Source of the DNA: Daedaleopsis sinensis
Lineage: Eukaryota > Basidiomycota > Agaricomycetes > Polyporales > Polyporaceae
Length of the DNA: 64,000 bases
Direction: 5' to 3'
Assembly: GCA_033807695.1 (NCBI GenBank)
Contig: CM066309.1
Location: forward strand, 2,480,001-2,544,000
Of this stretch, positions 44,655-57,030 are shown piece by piece. Both the position numbers and the translations under genes were made by a program. Positions within the stretch are counted from its first letter, which is position 1, and each line of letters begins with the position of its first letter. Under the pieces are notes generated by a model. That model saw nothing but the letters and a program-made list of their open reading frames with translations. It was not told where the DNA came from and did not search any database.

Positions 44655-46970
44655 ATGGACATTCTGCCGAACACTCCTGCAACGGGCGACTTACCTGGGA
44701 CATCGCTTGCTCTCCCTCCCGGAGGATTGCCGAGCGTGCCCAGCACTCTCGGGGCTCTCTTGCTAGGGACATTCGCCAACACTGTGTGAGTCTGCTCGTT
44801 CAGGTTATCAGAGTTCTCTGAATCGCACGGCTGCTAATCACTGCCTTCCAGCCTGTATGGAATTGGATTACATCAGACTTATCGGTACTTCAGGCTGAGC
44901 TACGCCGCCGACACGTCGTCTATCCGAGTGATTGTGAGTCGGAAGTCATATTTGTGCGAAGTGCGTTCCCTCACATACGACCTGCTTGGATTGCTCCTAC
45001 AGGTCATTCTCCTATTGTACGTTATCGCTTGACCAGATAAATGCAGTCAGGCTCACAGTGTCACAGCATTCTCGAGACGTTGCTATCGGTGTTTTCAATG
45101 CATACAAAGTAACATCGTCGACTCCGTACCGGAACAGCGAAGCTCATCGACACTTGCCATGACAGCTATCATTTCCTCGTCACGGACTACTTCAATCCCT
45201 TGGACACCGCCAATGTTCTGTGGTAGGCAGCTTCATACTCTGACATCCTAGCGTCGTAGCATCTGACTGCGTTTCCTCGATGCTCAGGACAAAGAACGTA
45301 CGTTCTGAAAGGTTGTCATTGTACCAAAGCTAACGTACACAACTATTTTCAGATGATACCTATCACTGGCGTACGTAGAAGATGTGCGCTGGGTAAAGAC
45401 GATAGATATATCGCTGACCGAATGCATACACCTAGATTCTCATCACGCTAACGTCGCAATAGTGAGTGGCCCCTTGCATGTCGTCGGTGACTTGCTGACG
45501 GAATTATCTTGAGCTTCTTTCTTCGTCGCGTCTCAATCAGTACGTGAGCGTCGGCGACGAAAGCCTGTGTTGCCGCCTATTGATGACTTGTGTTAGTATC
45601 TCCGATGTACAATTTAGTCTCTGGGATTGCGGTAAGTACGAGAGTGCATGTCTGGTTTAATATACTCTTTCTGACAGATTCGTCAGGCGTTGTTTCTTGT
45701 GTATGCTCTGGGTAAGACCCGAACCTCACCACCCACCCTAGTCAGGCTGTAGTACGTACTGACTCTATCCGCCACCTTTACATGCAGCGTGCAACATTCG
45801 TAGGTCCTACTGTCTTCAGCGTGTGCCCACCAAAGCTCACTTGGTTCGCAGTCTTGACGTATTACTCGTGCGTCTTCATTTACCGAATAGTATGCCGAAC
45901 AGATAGCGATATACATTGCCTAACCTGACTAGCTTTCAACCTGGGGGATTCTCGATCGACTTCTTCGTCGGTCACAAAGTGCGTAGATGCAGCATCTCAT
46001 GGGGGCCAAGTTGGAAGCCTCACCGCACTTATAGTGGATTATGTCGACGGCGTACGGCGCCCTCACAGTGATGAGTAGCCTGATCACAGGATCCCTTTTC
46101 ATGGTCTTGAGACACGCTCGCCAAGATCCCAACCGGTACGCGCAACATTCCAGAGCAAGTGTACACGGGCAGCTCTGACTTCGTATATGTTTCCAGCTCA
46201 GACTCGCTGTCGGACCGGATTATAATATATGGGATAAACACGGGTGCGTTTCTTAGCAATCTTAGGTTGAATGTGTCAGCTCCATCCTGATCATGTTCTA
46301 GGGGTGCTTGTGCTGTAGGCTCTTCTCTAAAGCTCGTCGAGGTTACTTCACTAACGATATATCGCACTTAGCATTATTGATCTCCTCACTATGATCATGG
46401 TATGAGACGTAATGTGTTTGACGTGGATACGGTATTCTAACCATGGAATTGCTCTAGGCCGCCGCACGTCCAGATACACTGTATTGGGTTCCCTTCGCTT
46501 TGATCAGTGACAGTCGTACGTCTCTGCTGCATCGCCCTGTTCTACTGTACTCGGTATTGACTCCAAGGCCATTCGTTCCAGTTTACATGAATACGCTCCT
46601 CTCTGTGTATGTACGAGGCAACCTCGGGGACCGTTTGCTCATTCACCATTGTTGCCTTTCATAGGTTGAACTCAAGAACGCTCTTTCTGGCTCGGGGCAT
46701 AGAGATATTCGATGGCGGGCATCTCGGAGCGCATATCATAACCCGCGCCAAGCGAATGGCCACCGTGGAGCGGTGGAATGTTCCACAGGTGAGTATCGTG
46801 GGGTGGGGTCACGCAGAGTCATAACAGCTGAGAGTACCGTCCAGCTACCCGAAGAAGTGCCGCCAACCCTGGTGGACATCAAAGTTACCACCGAGGTCGA
46901 AGACGAAGGTCGCGGTTTTGGGACGATTTCGAACGCGACGCAAGACGAGGGCAAGATCGGTGCGGTGTAG
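44655..46970 (+). CDS. DUF6534-type multi-pass membrane protein, 375 aa, 22 exons
   Basis: Exons: 44655-44785, 44852-44933, 45003-45016, 45067-45108, 45166-45222, 45288-45297, 45353-45370, 45436-45461, 45514-45539, 45597-45631, 45678-45711, 45788-45803, 45820-45867, 45933-45978, 46035-46135, 46197-46243, 46302-46314, 46372-46399, 46458-46515, 46582-46606, 46665-46792 and 46828-46970. The sum is 1128 nt with every phase consistent. Family features are STLGALLLGTFANTVLYGIG at the N-terminus, YHFLVTDYFNP in a loop, and the DUF6534 domain TVMSSLITGSLFMVLRHARQ, SDSLSDRIIIYGINTG, LIIDLLTMIM and VYMNTLLSVLNSRTLFLARG. About seven membrane passes are expected, and an acidic tail ends in EGKIGAV. It is basidiomycete-specific and of unknown function. 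The weakest junctions are the 16-intron gap between exons 12-13 (16 nt) and exon 21's donor (35-nt intron). Confidence 0.8.
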
Positions 46971-47535
46971 ATAAGTGCTCAAGATAGAACCCTCGTGCTC
47001 ACGATGTCGTTCACATTAAGAAGAGCTCTCGTCACTGTAATATCTCGGAGCTTCTACCATGTGCTGAAACGGGATCGATCTCCAGAGCGGGCCCACCCGC
47101 TAACCCAGTTGCAAAGCTTTTTATCACCAAGTGACGCCTACTAGCTATTGACGGCACGACTTCAAAATCTCTTTAAACAACCAATCATGGCATATCCTTT
47201 CGTACGTCTGATTGAACCAACCTCTTATTGTGGTAGGAGTTGTGACGCTTCACGACTTTGGTATCTCACAATGCTATGCATGGCGAATCGGCCGGTAATG
47301 AATAGTGCGTGGTCGCCCTATGGCAATCAGGCGACCTCAAAAGGACCTAGGGTCTGTGGGAGGATACTGCGCACATACGTTCAGACGCGTGGCGCAAGGC
47401 GTGTTTGTGGTGAAGGTGCTTTGGCCGTCACTGAGAAATGGAGACGTTGCCTCAAAGCGTGCTTCGTATCCGCTGTCCCTTATCTACCCCAGCCAGCCAC
47501 CTTACCCTCCCTACTCACCCCCCTGCAGAACGACC
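46971..47535. other. Intergenic
   Basis: No supported gene. CT-rich sequence just upstream of 47536 (CCCTCCCTACTCACCCCCC region) resembles a fungal pyrimidine-rich core promoter. Confidence 0.5.
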
Positions 47536-48295
47536 ATGCCTCCTCAGCGCAAAGTACGTTGTCAGGATTTGCCTCAACTATTCGCCTAACCCGCACCCAC
47601 AGGCACTCGCCCGCCGCACGGCCCTCCTCACCGGCTCATTCTACGACAAGTCCGGCGCGATCGGCGACGGGCTCCCTTCGCCCACGGCCGCGCGTGACCC
47701 TGACCGCGACTTCGACTTCTATATGTCGACAATAGCCCAAGACGCGGGTGGCGCAGGATCCGACGATGAATACACGCTGACGGGGTACGGGGAGCTGTCG
47801 ATGGAGGACGCGTTCATGCTCCCGCCGTCGCCAACGCAAACAATCAAGTACCGCTACCGCGCATACCGGCCGAAGCTTGCGCGACTCGGAAAGAAGTACC
47901 GTATGTCCGCCAATGGCCGTACGCCACTCAAAACCAAGAGCAGCGCGTACCATTCTTCGGTACGTGACGTTCACCTTTGCTATCATTACGGGATGTTGGA
48001 CTCGAACGGGACTTCGATCGTTGAGCTTTGAGGTTGGGAGTAAGGGGGTGCTAACTGTGCTGTTGTGTAGGACTATTCAGCAATCCTGGGCCCTTACCTC
48101 CCTGGACTGTCAGCCGGCCGCTCACCCAAGCGCGACTTCGCGGCGCTTATGAACAAGTACCGCGACTCTGCCGAGGGCTGGCGCGACAGCGACACAGCGA
48201 TCTCCTCGCGCAAGACTTTGTCGTCCTTTGCGAATGGTATCACAGCCACACCTGCGAGCACCCCCGGTCGCCGCGGGGTCCCTGGACGGTTTTGA
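47536..48295 (+). CDS. Conserved-looking protein of 199 aa, function unknown
   Basis: Three exons: 47536-47553 (18 nt, MPPQRK), 47603-47959 and 48071-48295, in phase. The protein has ALARRTALLTGSFYDKSGAI near the start, an acidic stretch (AGSDDEYTLTGYGELSMED), a basic middle (YRYRAYRPKLARLGKKYRM) and a C-terminal part with GRSPKRDFAALMNKYRDSAE and TPASTPGRRGVPGRF. There is no membrane segment or signal peptide. The charged, partly repetitive-basic character would suit a nuclear or scaffold protein, but I do not recognise the family. It is convergent with COG7, with about 330 bp between the stops. Confidence 0.75.
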
Positions 48296-48622
48296 ATGCG
48301 GGGGGCTGCGTGAGACGGCGGGACGGTCTATGGTAGCGATGGGGGAATATGAATGAGTAGTGACAACGTTATGGGCGCAAGCTCCTGGCTCGGCTGGCCC
48401 TTGTCTATGTATTCCATTCAGTGTATCAATCTCTCAGTTGTATGAGAAAGGGCGACAGTTGTCTTCCATATCACATAACCTCGTATGTTTCGTAGTGAAC
48501 TTCGACGGGCATATTCCCCGTACCTGTGACAGAGCAATGCGTTCATGACATACGTGCATGATGAATGACGTGAACGCACCGATTCCGAGCTGTGGCACCT
48601 TCTACGATCTGTCTCCGTTGAA
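48296..48622. other. Intergenic between convergent genes
   Basis: Shared 3' region of the 199-aa gene (+) and COG7 (-). No other feature seen. Confidence 0.6.
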
Positions 48623-51515
48623 TCACACCCATCCACGCAATCTGACCACACAAGCCATCACTGCATCGTCCATCTCCCCGGGCGCAAGAGCCTCACGCGC
48701 CTCCCTCAGCTTCTGGCGGCCGTCCACATCATCAATGTCAACCCACTCCCGCCACTTCTCGAGTTCCGCCGATTCGACGTTGAGCGCCATCACGATGTTC
48801 GACAGATAGCCCAGGTCCGAAGACAGCTGAGCTGCCCCTGCCGGCGTGAGCTTCCCGATGCGCGGAAGGACCTCCGACGTTAGCTTGGAGACGAGCGAGA
48901 GGCCCAAAGACGAGAGCCAGGCTGCAGACACGGCCTCGGGTGTGAGCATCGGAGGTATTGCGGGGTTCGCCCCAGCTTGGGCTCCTGGGGACCCTTTGAG
49001 GGTGAGCGAGGAGGACCGGCGGGTGTGCGATATGCCGGACGGCGTTAGAGCTGTGTCTGGAGGCGGGACGGGGTCGGCGAGTTCACGGAGGAGGTCGGCA
49101 CTGATGAAGGGAAGGGTCTCGAGTGAGAAAGCGAGTGCGTCATCGTCTGCATAGACCTCAAACAGGCGCGGGAGATTCAGCAGCCCTTCTGCGACATGTT
49201 GCATGGTACTGCTCGGAGAGAGGGAGAATGTCGGAACTTGGACTTCGCTCAAAGCACTACCACCGGTAAGAGGGCGCTTCGCCTTGGGGTCGCCAGGGGT
49301 TGACCAGAGTGGTGAAGCCGCGTACGTGGCGAGGTACTTGTGGAGAGGCGATAGAATGGTTTCTTGTAATGCTTCTTGGCACGTCTTCGCCAAATCAGAG
49401 ATGGCAGCACGCGCAGCTACAAGGAGTGGAGGTGGAGGTGCTAGAGAAGGATGAGGAACAGCGTATAGGTGAGGCGAGCGCCGAGGATCAGGAGTCAGAG
49501 GAGTCGGTGCAAGGAATGTCTCGGTCCTGGAAGCTGTCTGGGGAACTGATGGTTCGGGGTCAACCTTGTTGAGGAGCTCATGAAGTTCAGCAGAGTTCAT
49601 GGTAGACTGCATGAGCAGTTGGAGCTTGCCACGGTTTGCACCCGTCATGAAGATCCCTACCGGATCTCCGCGCTGCTGGCGCAACGTTGTCGACACTTGC
49701 ACGAGACCGGAGCGTAGCTTGGACTCGAAGAGGACCGTCCGGTCAAGGAGTGTCCGGACTGCCTCAAGGAAATGCAAGAGCGCTTGAATGTCTACCCAAT
49801 CATCCGCGGTGTAGTCAAGGTCGGATAAATCTTCTCCTGAGGCGGACGTAGTCAAGGATCGGCTACCTTGCCTGCTTCTTCTCGAATTGATCTCCACCTT
49901 CGACGCCTCAGCGAAGGAGGAAAAGAGACGATCTAGGGATTGCACGAGGCCCAGTGCGCCATAGCCATGCGTAAAGGCAGTGCAGCGGGCGATGGCTTCC
50001 TCGGCCACGCCGAAGACATCCACGGCACGCTCTCGAAGGAGACGAGCATGGTCCACGCGTCCCCGAGTTTCAGCGGCGAGGATTGTTTTCAGGGCATCTT
50101 CAATCAGTCGTGTCTCTAGTGCAGGATAGTCGACCTGGAAGTCCGTAAACGGCTCGAAGAGCTCCTGATCCCAGTCGAGGGTCGGAGGAGCTAGGGCACC
50201 CGTCCCACTGATAGAGGCGCGATGGGAACCTATTCTCCGTGTCATTGACAAAGACATCCGGGCGGATGAACGACGTCGAAGACGTGCTCCAGATTGCTCC
50301 TCGCCGGAGATAGGTGCAGCATAACTGACCTTCTCCATGATCTTGTCTGTAGCGACCGCGAAGTCTTCCGTGGCACGGTAGGCAGAGATGAGGTGGGGTA
50401 AAGCAGATGCAGCATAATGTGTAGAAAGGGCTTCCAGACGCTGGGAAAAGGAAGGTTGGAGTGCCGAGAGAGTGGATGTGATCAGGGCGGATAATGTGGG
50501 TCGAGGGTCGGGGAATATGGCGGGAATGGAGGTACGCTCAGTCTGTAGAATACCGAGGAAGGACGCAAAGAACGTTGGGAGGAATGTGGAGAATGTCACG
50601 GAGGTCTGTTCGATGGGCGATCCAAAGTCACAGTCGCGCAGGCGAGCATGCTGCCATTCCTCTACTAAGGGACCGCGTCGCGACCCGTAATAGTAGTTAC
50701 GGAATTCCGATTCTCTCTGAATGTTCGTGAAGATGGAGAAATAGTTGCGACATACTTCGACGTCTTGAGAGTTGACAGCAGCAACCAGAGCTGAGCTGAG
50801 GGACGCCTCCAGCTGGTTCTGCAGGCTGACCATGAGCGTCCTCCTGCTCTCGTATTCGGGAGTGTTCTCAAACACGGCCATGCTCTTGGAAGCATCTGAC
50901 AATCGTTCTGCTGCCTTCTCGTAGTTCTTCTCGCCCAACAGCGACGTCACATCGCTTTCCAGAGTACTCCAGCTCTCTGCTTCCCGCAAGACCTCTCGAG
51001 TAGCTTCCATGTTGCGCTTAATGGTGTCCAGATAATGCAGTTTCGACAGCGCAGCGTCCGTGCCGACCCCGAGCGACGAGCTGGATTTGGTTTCCACATG
51101 GTGTAGCACCCCTTGCAGGGACAGCGCGCTTTCGCGCATGAAGTGGAGGTCGTATGTGAGTCGAGACGCACCGCGAGAGATATCCTCGATGAGACGATCG
51201 ACCTGTGCTGAGGTGTCCTCCGAGGCTATTTCCAGGGTGCCGACTAGGTGTGAGACACGTCGGTCAAGTTCCGTCAACGCTGAAGATCGTTCAGCATCGC
51301 TCGGTTCCTCCGAGACGTCAAGGATGTCGTTTATCCATGACACAACATCTGAGTGAGCATCAAGAGTGCCCAGGAGCTCAGAGGACGATACGAGGGTGCT
51401 GCTAGTATCCTTGCTCGACCCATTTAATGTCCTAGAGGAAGGCGTTCAGGATTTCAATAACAAAACATGGAAGAGGACAACCTTCCCCTCACTGTCCCAC
51501 AGGAGCTGAAGCCAT
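48623..51515 (-). CDS. COG7: Conserved oligomeric Golgi complex subunit 7, 943 aa
   Basis: The large exon 51431-48623 carries the whole recognisable protein: SDVVSWINDILDVSEEPSD at the N-terminus, coiled-coil SHLVGTLEIASEDTSAQVDR, LRLTYDLHFMRESALSLQGV-like segment, LHYLDTIKRNMEATREVLRE, and much of the length expected for fungal COG7. Its frame has no ATG at the 5' end. A first exon at 51515-51493 (MASAPVGQ, 23 nt) joins in phase 2 across an intron with a GTGAGG donor and a CTCTAG acceptor, restoring a start. COG is an eight-subunit tethering complex for intra-Golgi retrograde vesicles at the cytosolic face, and COG7 sits in lobe B. Expression is probably constitutive, from the short shared promoter with eIF3g. 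The exon-1 assignment is moderately certain; the identity of the main exon is more certain. Confidence 0.85.
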
Positions 51516-51896
51516 TGATAGCTACGCAGCCTCTTGTCAGGGCTACCGGGACTGGGCGAGAGATAAGTGAACCGTGGCGCGAAAGCAGTCGTTGTCGGAG
51601 ACTCGGAGTGCGAGGCGTTGGCGAGGCGGGGGCCGAGAGTTACAATGAAGTGTGACGCAGTAAGTGACCTCTATGTGACTAGGCTTCTACTCCCGTTAAT
51701 TGGCGCTAACTCTAGTCAGTAAGTGCTTACCACATCTGTCACATAAGCGTGACTGCCTCAAGTTTTGCGTTGAGCCTCAAGCAGCCTACGCAGCACCACG
51801 AACTACCTCTACTCTCCAGACCTTAACCATGGCTACAACGTACGCTCTTGTGATCATTGTTGAGGATTTCGACGCTGAACTCTATCCAGAGCGCAG
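51516..51896. promoter_or_regulatory. Shared bidirectional promoter of COG7 and eIF3g
   Basis: Only 381 bp separate the two divergent start codons, with no room for another gene. No TATA box is evident on either side, as is common for divergent housekeeping pairs. The sequence elements driving each side cannot be told apart by eye. Confidence 0.6.
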
Positions 51897-53024
51897 ATGA
51901 CATCTTGGGCGGACGAGGTTGAAGATCTTGGTAAGTTAATCTCTCCTCTGCCAAACCATGCACTTCTGAGCTATAGACCACCAGAGCAGCCCAGGGTTGA
52001 AGACTCTGTGGACGAAAACGGCATTCGCACGACGGTGGAGTATACGATCAACGACGAAGGCAAGAAAGTGAAGGCAAGTACTGAAGTGTGTTTCCATCCA
52101 CTGTATCTAAGCCTCCCTATCATGAACTAGATTACGCGGAAGATCAAGCGAGTTCTCCAAAAAGCGGTCGTTGACCACACTGTAGCAGAGCGCAAGACAT
52201 GGTCGAAGTTTGGCCAGGAGAAGGGCAACAAGCCTGGTCCAGATCGAGCGACCACAACCGTCGGAGAGAATGTCTTCTTGAAGTTGAGCGCAGGGAACAA
52301 GGTGCGTAGTCATCTTGGTCACGGTCTTCAATATCTCTGACAACAATCTACCCTATCCACAGGCCGATGTCCAGGAGCCATCTGCTGAACAGTCGGTCAA
52401 GGCCAGTTTGGCGAAGGCTGGTGCGGGGAAGGTCGTTTGTCGTCTGTGTAAGGGCGATCACTTTACCGCAAAATGTCCCTACAAGGATTCGCTTAATGGT
52501 TTGGATGGCGCTGGTACGTGTTTTACCGTTCATGGTAAATCGTCCTCCAACACCAAGGCAGATACTCCTCCTTTCGGCGGCGACGACACGGGTACCCCTG
52601 CGGAGCCTGCGGCCGCAGCCCCTGCAGCGAGTACCGGCGGCAAGTACGTTCCACCCTCAATGCGTGGCGGTCGCGGACCTGGCGAGTCTATGGGACGACC
52701 AGGGGGGTCACGCGACGACCTACCGACATTGCGTGTCACGAACATCTCCGAAGATACCCAGGAGAATGACCTTCGTGACCTGTTTGGTGTATTCGGCCGT
52801 GTTGCGCGTGTATACGTCGGTCGCGATCGTGAAACAGGTGCCGGGAAAGGCTTTGCTTTCGTTAGTTTCGAGGAAAAGGCCGTGGCGCAGAAAGCGATGG
52901 AGAAGATGCACGGCCGCGGATACGACAACCTCATCCTGAACATCCAGTGGTCTCGTACGTGTAATCGCTGGTGTCGTCTCAGGCTCTTACTGACTTTCCG
53001 ACAGAGCCGCGGGAGCAAAGATGA
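51897..53024 (+). CDS. TIF35: Translation initiation factor eIF3 subunit G, 285 aa
   Basis: Six exons: 51897-51930, 51985-52073, 52131-52301, 52363-52513, 52562-52954 and 53005-53024 (858 nt, in phase). It starts MTSWADEVEDL and contains the eIF3g N-terminal region (TTVEYTINDEGKKVKITRKI, ERKTWSKFGQEKGNKPGPD), a zinc knuckle (CRLCKGDHFTAKCPYK), a Gly/Ala/Pro linker with GGKYVPPSMRGG, and a C-terminal RRM with RNP2 (LRVTNIS) and RNP1 (KGFAFVSF). It ends SQPREQR. As part of the eIF3 complex it supports 43S scanning and reinitiation in the cytosol. The intron after 52073 has a GC donor (GCAAGT). Length is normal for the family. Confidence 0.93.
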
Positions 53025-53870
53025 AGGTTCCTGTGTCTATCGATGGATGTCCTACGTGTGCTGTATCGATACATCCCTCTATCGCTGTTATGTGTAGCGT
53101 ATTCTGATCGTTTCTTGCACTTCTACTCTGCAAGCTCACCGCCGTGAGAATTCGTGAAGCTTGCCCTGTGAAAGCATGCCGACATACCGCATCAAGTTGT
53201 ACATATACATAGCGGCCTATAGCGGCTCGCCCGTACTTCCCTTGAGTACCTCTTGTAAGTTCTTGATGCCCTCCCCGTCAGAGCTCGATATACGGATTGC
53301 AATAAGATGTACTTACCAGGATATGTTGCCTTTCAGGGCCTACTCCTACATACTGAGCTACGAAGAGCTTTTTTATCCCATCCATAAAAGCACACCAGAG
53401 TACACCCGTTAGCTCCCCGAATAGCCTTGCAGATTCGCTCAATGTTTAACAAAACTCTTGAGTTTGGACGGACTTCCTCGGATGTTTCACATGCACTGAT
53501 CCGCCCAGTCCGCCCAGTGGTCGTGGTTCCAGAATGTGCGACATTCGTCGCATGCGCTGTCAACCGGTGACCCAGTGATGGAAAGCGGGAGAACCAGCGG
53601 CTACGCATGCATGCTTATTGGCGAAGATTGGCGACCCAATCTCAGAGACTAGAGTCATTGTCGCGGATTCCTCAACCAGGCGACGAACCAAGCGCTCCAT
53701 AGTGATCGAGGGGTTGATCAGGGTTGATCACTGGTTGATCTGCATCTTTCTCGCTTTGAAGTTTGCTTAGCTTGCTTCATGTTCAGTATAAACAAGAGAC
53801 ACCCTCCTGGTGCCCAGAAAAACCTGACTCTCTTCTCCCCCATCCCCCTGTTCCGCTTCCTCATGTCATC
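53025..53870. other. Intergenic with GGTTGATCA-type repeats
   Basis: Downstream of eIF3g and upstream of the 7-TM array. Three close copies of a GGTTGATCA-like unit occur at about 53711-53740. No gene seen. Confidence 0.5.
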
Positions 53871-55123
53871 ATGCCTCTGCTCTTCCAAACGTCATATTAC
53901 GCGGTGAATAACGTGAACGCCATACTCTATGGTACGCACAATTTTCTATCGATTTGATTTGAAGGTCGCACGCTCAACGACCACAAGGTGTCGAACTTGT
54001 CCTCTACTTCCTAACAATCCAGCAATGGAGGAGCAACCGCGCACACACATCATGGGACACATTCCTTGTCGGAATGAGCACCGTGCAGCTCGTGCTGATC
54101 ACCATCTACTGGACGACCCAGGCGTACTTCGGGCAAGAGATGTGGATCGTGCACGCTGACTATCCGGGAGGGATGGATGCATACCTGGCAGACAACGTAG
54201 CGGTGTGGTACCAGACCTGGGGCTCTGCTGCGGTCCAAGTGTGTGCTTTGATGACTGACTTGCTGCTGGTACGTTCTCGCCGCTCAGATCCTTGTCTCTG
54301 AGCGAAACCGTTCACCCAGATCAACCGGCTATACATCATCTGGGAGAGCCGCGCAATCGTCGTAATCCCACTTATGATATGGTTCTCGCAACTCGGTCAG
54401 TCCCCCATCCCGTTCCAAATCTCCTATGCATGAGTGACGATGCTCCCTGGCCTGCTTCTAGCGTTGGCCATCGGCCTCCTTTACGAGTCAGGCCGCCCGG
54501 ACGGCAACTACTTCACTGGGATTGCGAACATATTCGGCACATGTTGGAATGCGACCACTTTCGCGACCAACGTCACCGTAACCGGCCTCATCTGCGCGCG
54601 TATCATCATGATCGGCCGACGACTGAAGTCCATCGACCAGGACGCGACGGTACACACGGGCGCGGTCGCGCTTGTCATCGAGTCCGCGCTGCCGTTCACG
54701 GTATTCAACTTGGTGTACATTATCACCTTCGCATTGAAGAGCGATATCGCCATCGCGTTTTCGTTCTATTCCATGTTTACTGTACGTCACCATCCTTTTC
54801 ATTCCCCTTCGCCCTCAGTATGACGAACGGTCCCCATGTTGTGCGCTGTGCATCTGCAGGCAATCTCTCCGCAGATGATCACCCTGCGTGTGCTGAGACG
54901 AAGGGCATGGACGCGAGAGTTCCGCTCGCGGTACCTGACAAGCATACAATTCAACGCGCCCTCGAATCCAACAGACGAGTCTGGTACGCGAATAAGTGCG
55001 GATCCAAGCAAGATCGACGTGGAGCTCGGTAGGCTCGGAAAGCGGGCCTTCGCGGGCTCAACCACCACGGCGTTCACAGACTTCGAGACGTCTCGCAATG
55101 GCGGGAGCAACAAGCTTTCATGA
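53871..55123 (+). CDS. Agaricomycete 7-TM protein, tandem copy A, 333 aa
   Basis: Five exons: 53871-53931, 53988-54268, 54320-54395, 54462-54781 and 54860-55123 (1002 nt). It starts MPLLFQTSYYAVNNVNAILY. Seven hydrophobic segments can be traced, including VELVLYFLTIQQW, MSTVQLVLITIYWTTQAYFG, AIVVIPLMIWFSQLALAIGL, TTFATNVTVTGLICARIIM and ESALPFTVFNLVYIITFALK. Family-typical loop motifs are MWIVHADYPGGMDAYLADN, VWYQTWGSAAVQV and YESGRPDGNYFTGIANIFG, then AISPQMITLRVLRRRAW before a cytosolic tail. Such proteins are abundant in mushroom-forming fungi, receptor-like in topology and uncharacterised. It is the first of three tandem paralogues with identical internal exon lengths. Confidence 0.88.
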
Positions 55124-57030
55124 CATGTAGTTACTCTACCCTTATTCTTATTTCATTCGTTTATTATCGAGTCCAGTCGAATCGCAACACATGGGTATGC
55201 TTAACACTGTCCACAAAGCAGCAGTCGGGGTCCGGATTGAGTGTAGTCACTCTGGTGAGTGCCTGTCTAGCCCATCGTTGTGCCGCTTTCTGATTCTGCT
55301 GGAACGTAGCTTGAAAGTGAACGACAAAGATCACTGTTTATCGCCCTCGCGAACGTATGCTTCTATGTCCATTCAGCTCCTGAACGCACGACGCTGGTCG
55401 TCAGCCAACTTGTCGGGTTCACATCGCAAACCTTTGTTACGCCGTACCGCCTAAGGGCTATCTTGACTTGCTCAACGACTGCGTAGGCATAACTATGCAT
55501 TCGTCATGACGCGTCAATGCACACCGCCTACGAGCCATGGATAGTTAGCAGTCACCGTATTGGTGCCCACGTCTGTACGTCACCCGTCTCTCATTACAAC
55601 CGCGCTTACTGTGAACACTTGCAGGGAAGCACTTAAGCAACGGTCAGGCGCGTAGTAGGTGCAACCTCCTCCCGGAAGCACATCATTATCACAGCACACT
55701 CTTCCGACTGCCTGGGACTCTGGGAAGTCCAGGAGCGTGCAATCTGTGAATGATGATGAGAACCTCTTGGCGAGCATGCCCGTAGCAGGCATTGCGCCAT
55801 CGTATCATTCATCGGTTGTATATTCCTCGGTGTCAGGTGAGTTTTCTCCAATCTCGCATGCAGGCCAGGCCCCGGCCGCCAGGGCTCATAAGCTAACTCT
55901 GTTACCCTATACACATGATGTCAGTGATAGCATCAATGTTGTTGTGAGAGTCGACATGACTGTCATGACATGACCTACATCGCTTCAATACGGTCGAATG
56001 GCCGGATCGACTACATCGGGAGGTACCACCAAGTGCTCCTACATACTCCGCTCACGCGAGGCTCGACACCAATGTAGTCGTCATCGTGGTCGAGTCCGCG
56101 CACCAGCCGTACTTCGTATTTCGTAACGCACGCGTTCTCGCTCTACGCGGTGCTTATGTACAGCAACGTTGCTACGTAGGCCTATGCGTAGAAACTCTTT
56201 CTGTCTTCGTGCTCCCACAATACTTACTCAGAGTCTAGAGAGTGTGGAACAGCGTAAGTATCGTCTATTCCAGGTCTAGTACTTACTTAAGTGTCGATAG
56301 CGTCGATACCAAGCTAGTCGCACTTGGCAAGTTGGCCAAGAAAGTATCGACAAAGTACCAGACCAGACCTCGATCATTGGCATCAGCGTCCTCGGAGTCC
56401 ACTTTTATCATGTGTATCTCATGGGAGCAAAACATCGCTACAACGTGAGTACAGTGTACAAACTATGTACTCACCCCCTACTCCCGTGTTTATCAAGGTC
56501 CGCTCAAAGTTGCTCGCGGTCTTCTTTAAAATTTGCCACGAGAGTCGAGACTCCTCCGATTCGATTCGCATCGAATATGAGGAGGTGCGATACTTGTTTG
56601 GAAACCCATGCACATTGCAGAGCCTCACGGACCCTTATGGACCCAGGACTGAAACTACTTACCCTCCTTAACTTAGCTAGGCGTAGGCAGACGTGGGCGA
56701 GTGGCGCAGTCTTCTGATGCGAACGCGAGAAGACGCGGCTAGATCAGTTTCAACATTGATGCTGATGATCCTGCTCCCTCCTGCTCCCTCGCGCTGCACT
56801 GCGTGCACGCGTTTTAGAAGATAGCGACGAGCTGCGACGAGTCGGTAAGCCCTGTTGAGATCGACAATGCTAAGCGTTCTCATATAGTTGCAATCAGGGA
56901 AGATGTGCAGATCATCTTCTCGCTCCAGTACTTATAAGTAAACCGGACTTAACAAAGTTGCTCCTCACCGACCCTGAACAGCCCTGAACCCACCCTCACC
57001 CTCTATCTCCCGGGGTCTCTCCATGTTATC
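55124..57030. other. Spacer between 7-TM copies A and B containing a dead copy
   Basis: About 1.9 kb. It contains a decayed 7-TM fragment at 55965-56165. The rest shows no coding structure. Confidence 0.5.
55965..56165 (+). pseudogene. Relic of a fourth 7-TM paralogue (exon 4 fragment)
   Basis: The sequence tracks the end of exon 4 of copy C. GGCCGGATCGACTACATCGG aligns with the GGACGCATCATCTACGTCGG of C, CGCGAGGCTC is identical, CATCGTGGTCGAGTCCGCGC matches the start of the ESALPF segment, and TTCTCGCTCTACGCGGTGCTTA parallels the exon end. Frame is lost at several points and neither flanking exons nor splice sites are recognisable. It is closer to copy C than to A or B. Confidence 0.7.
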
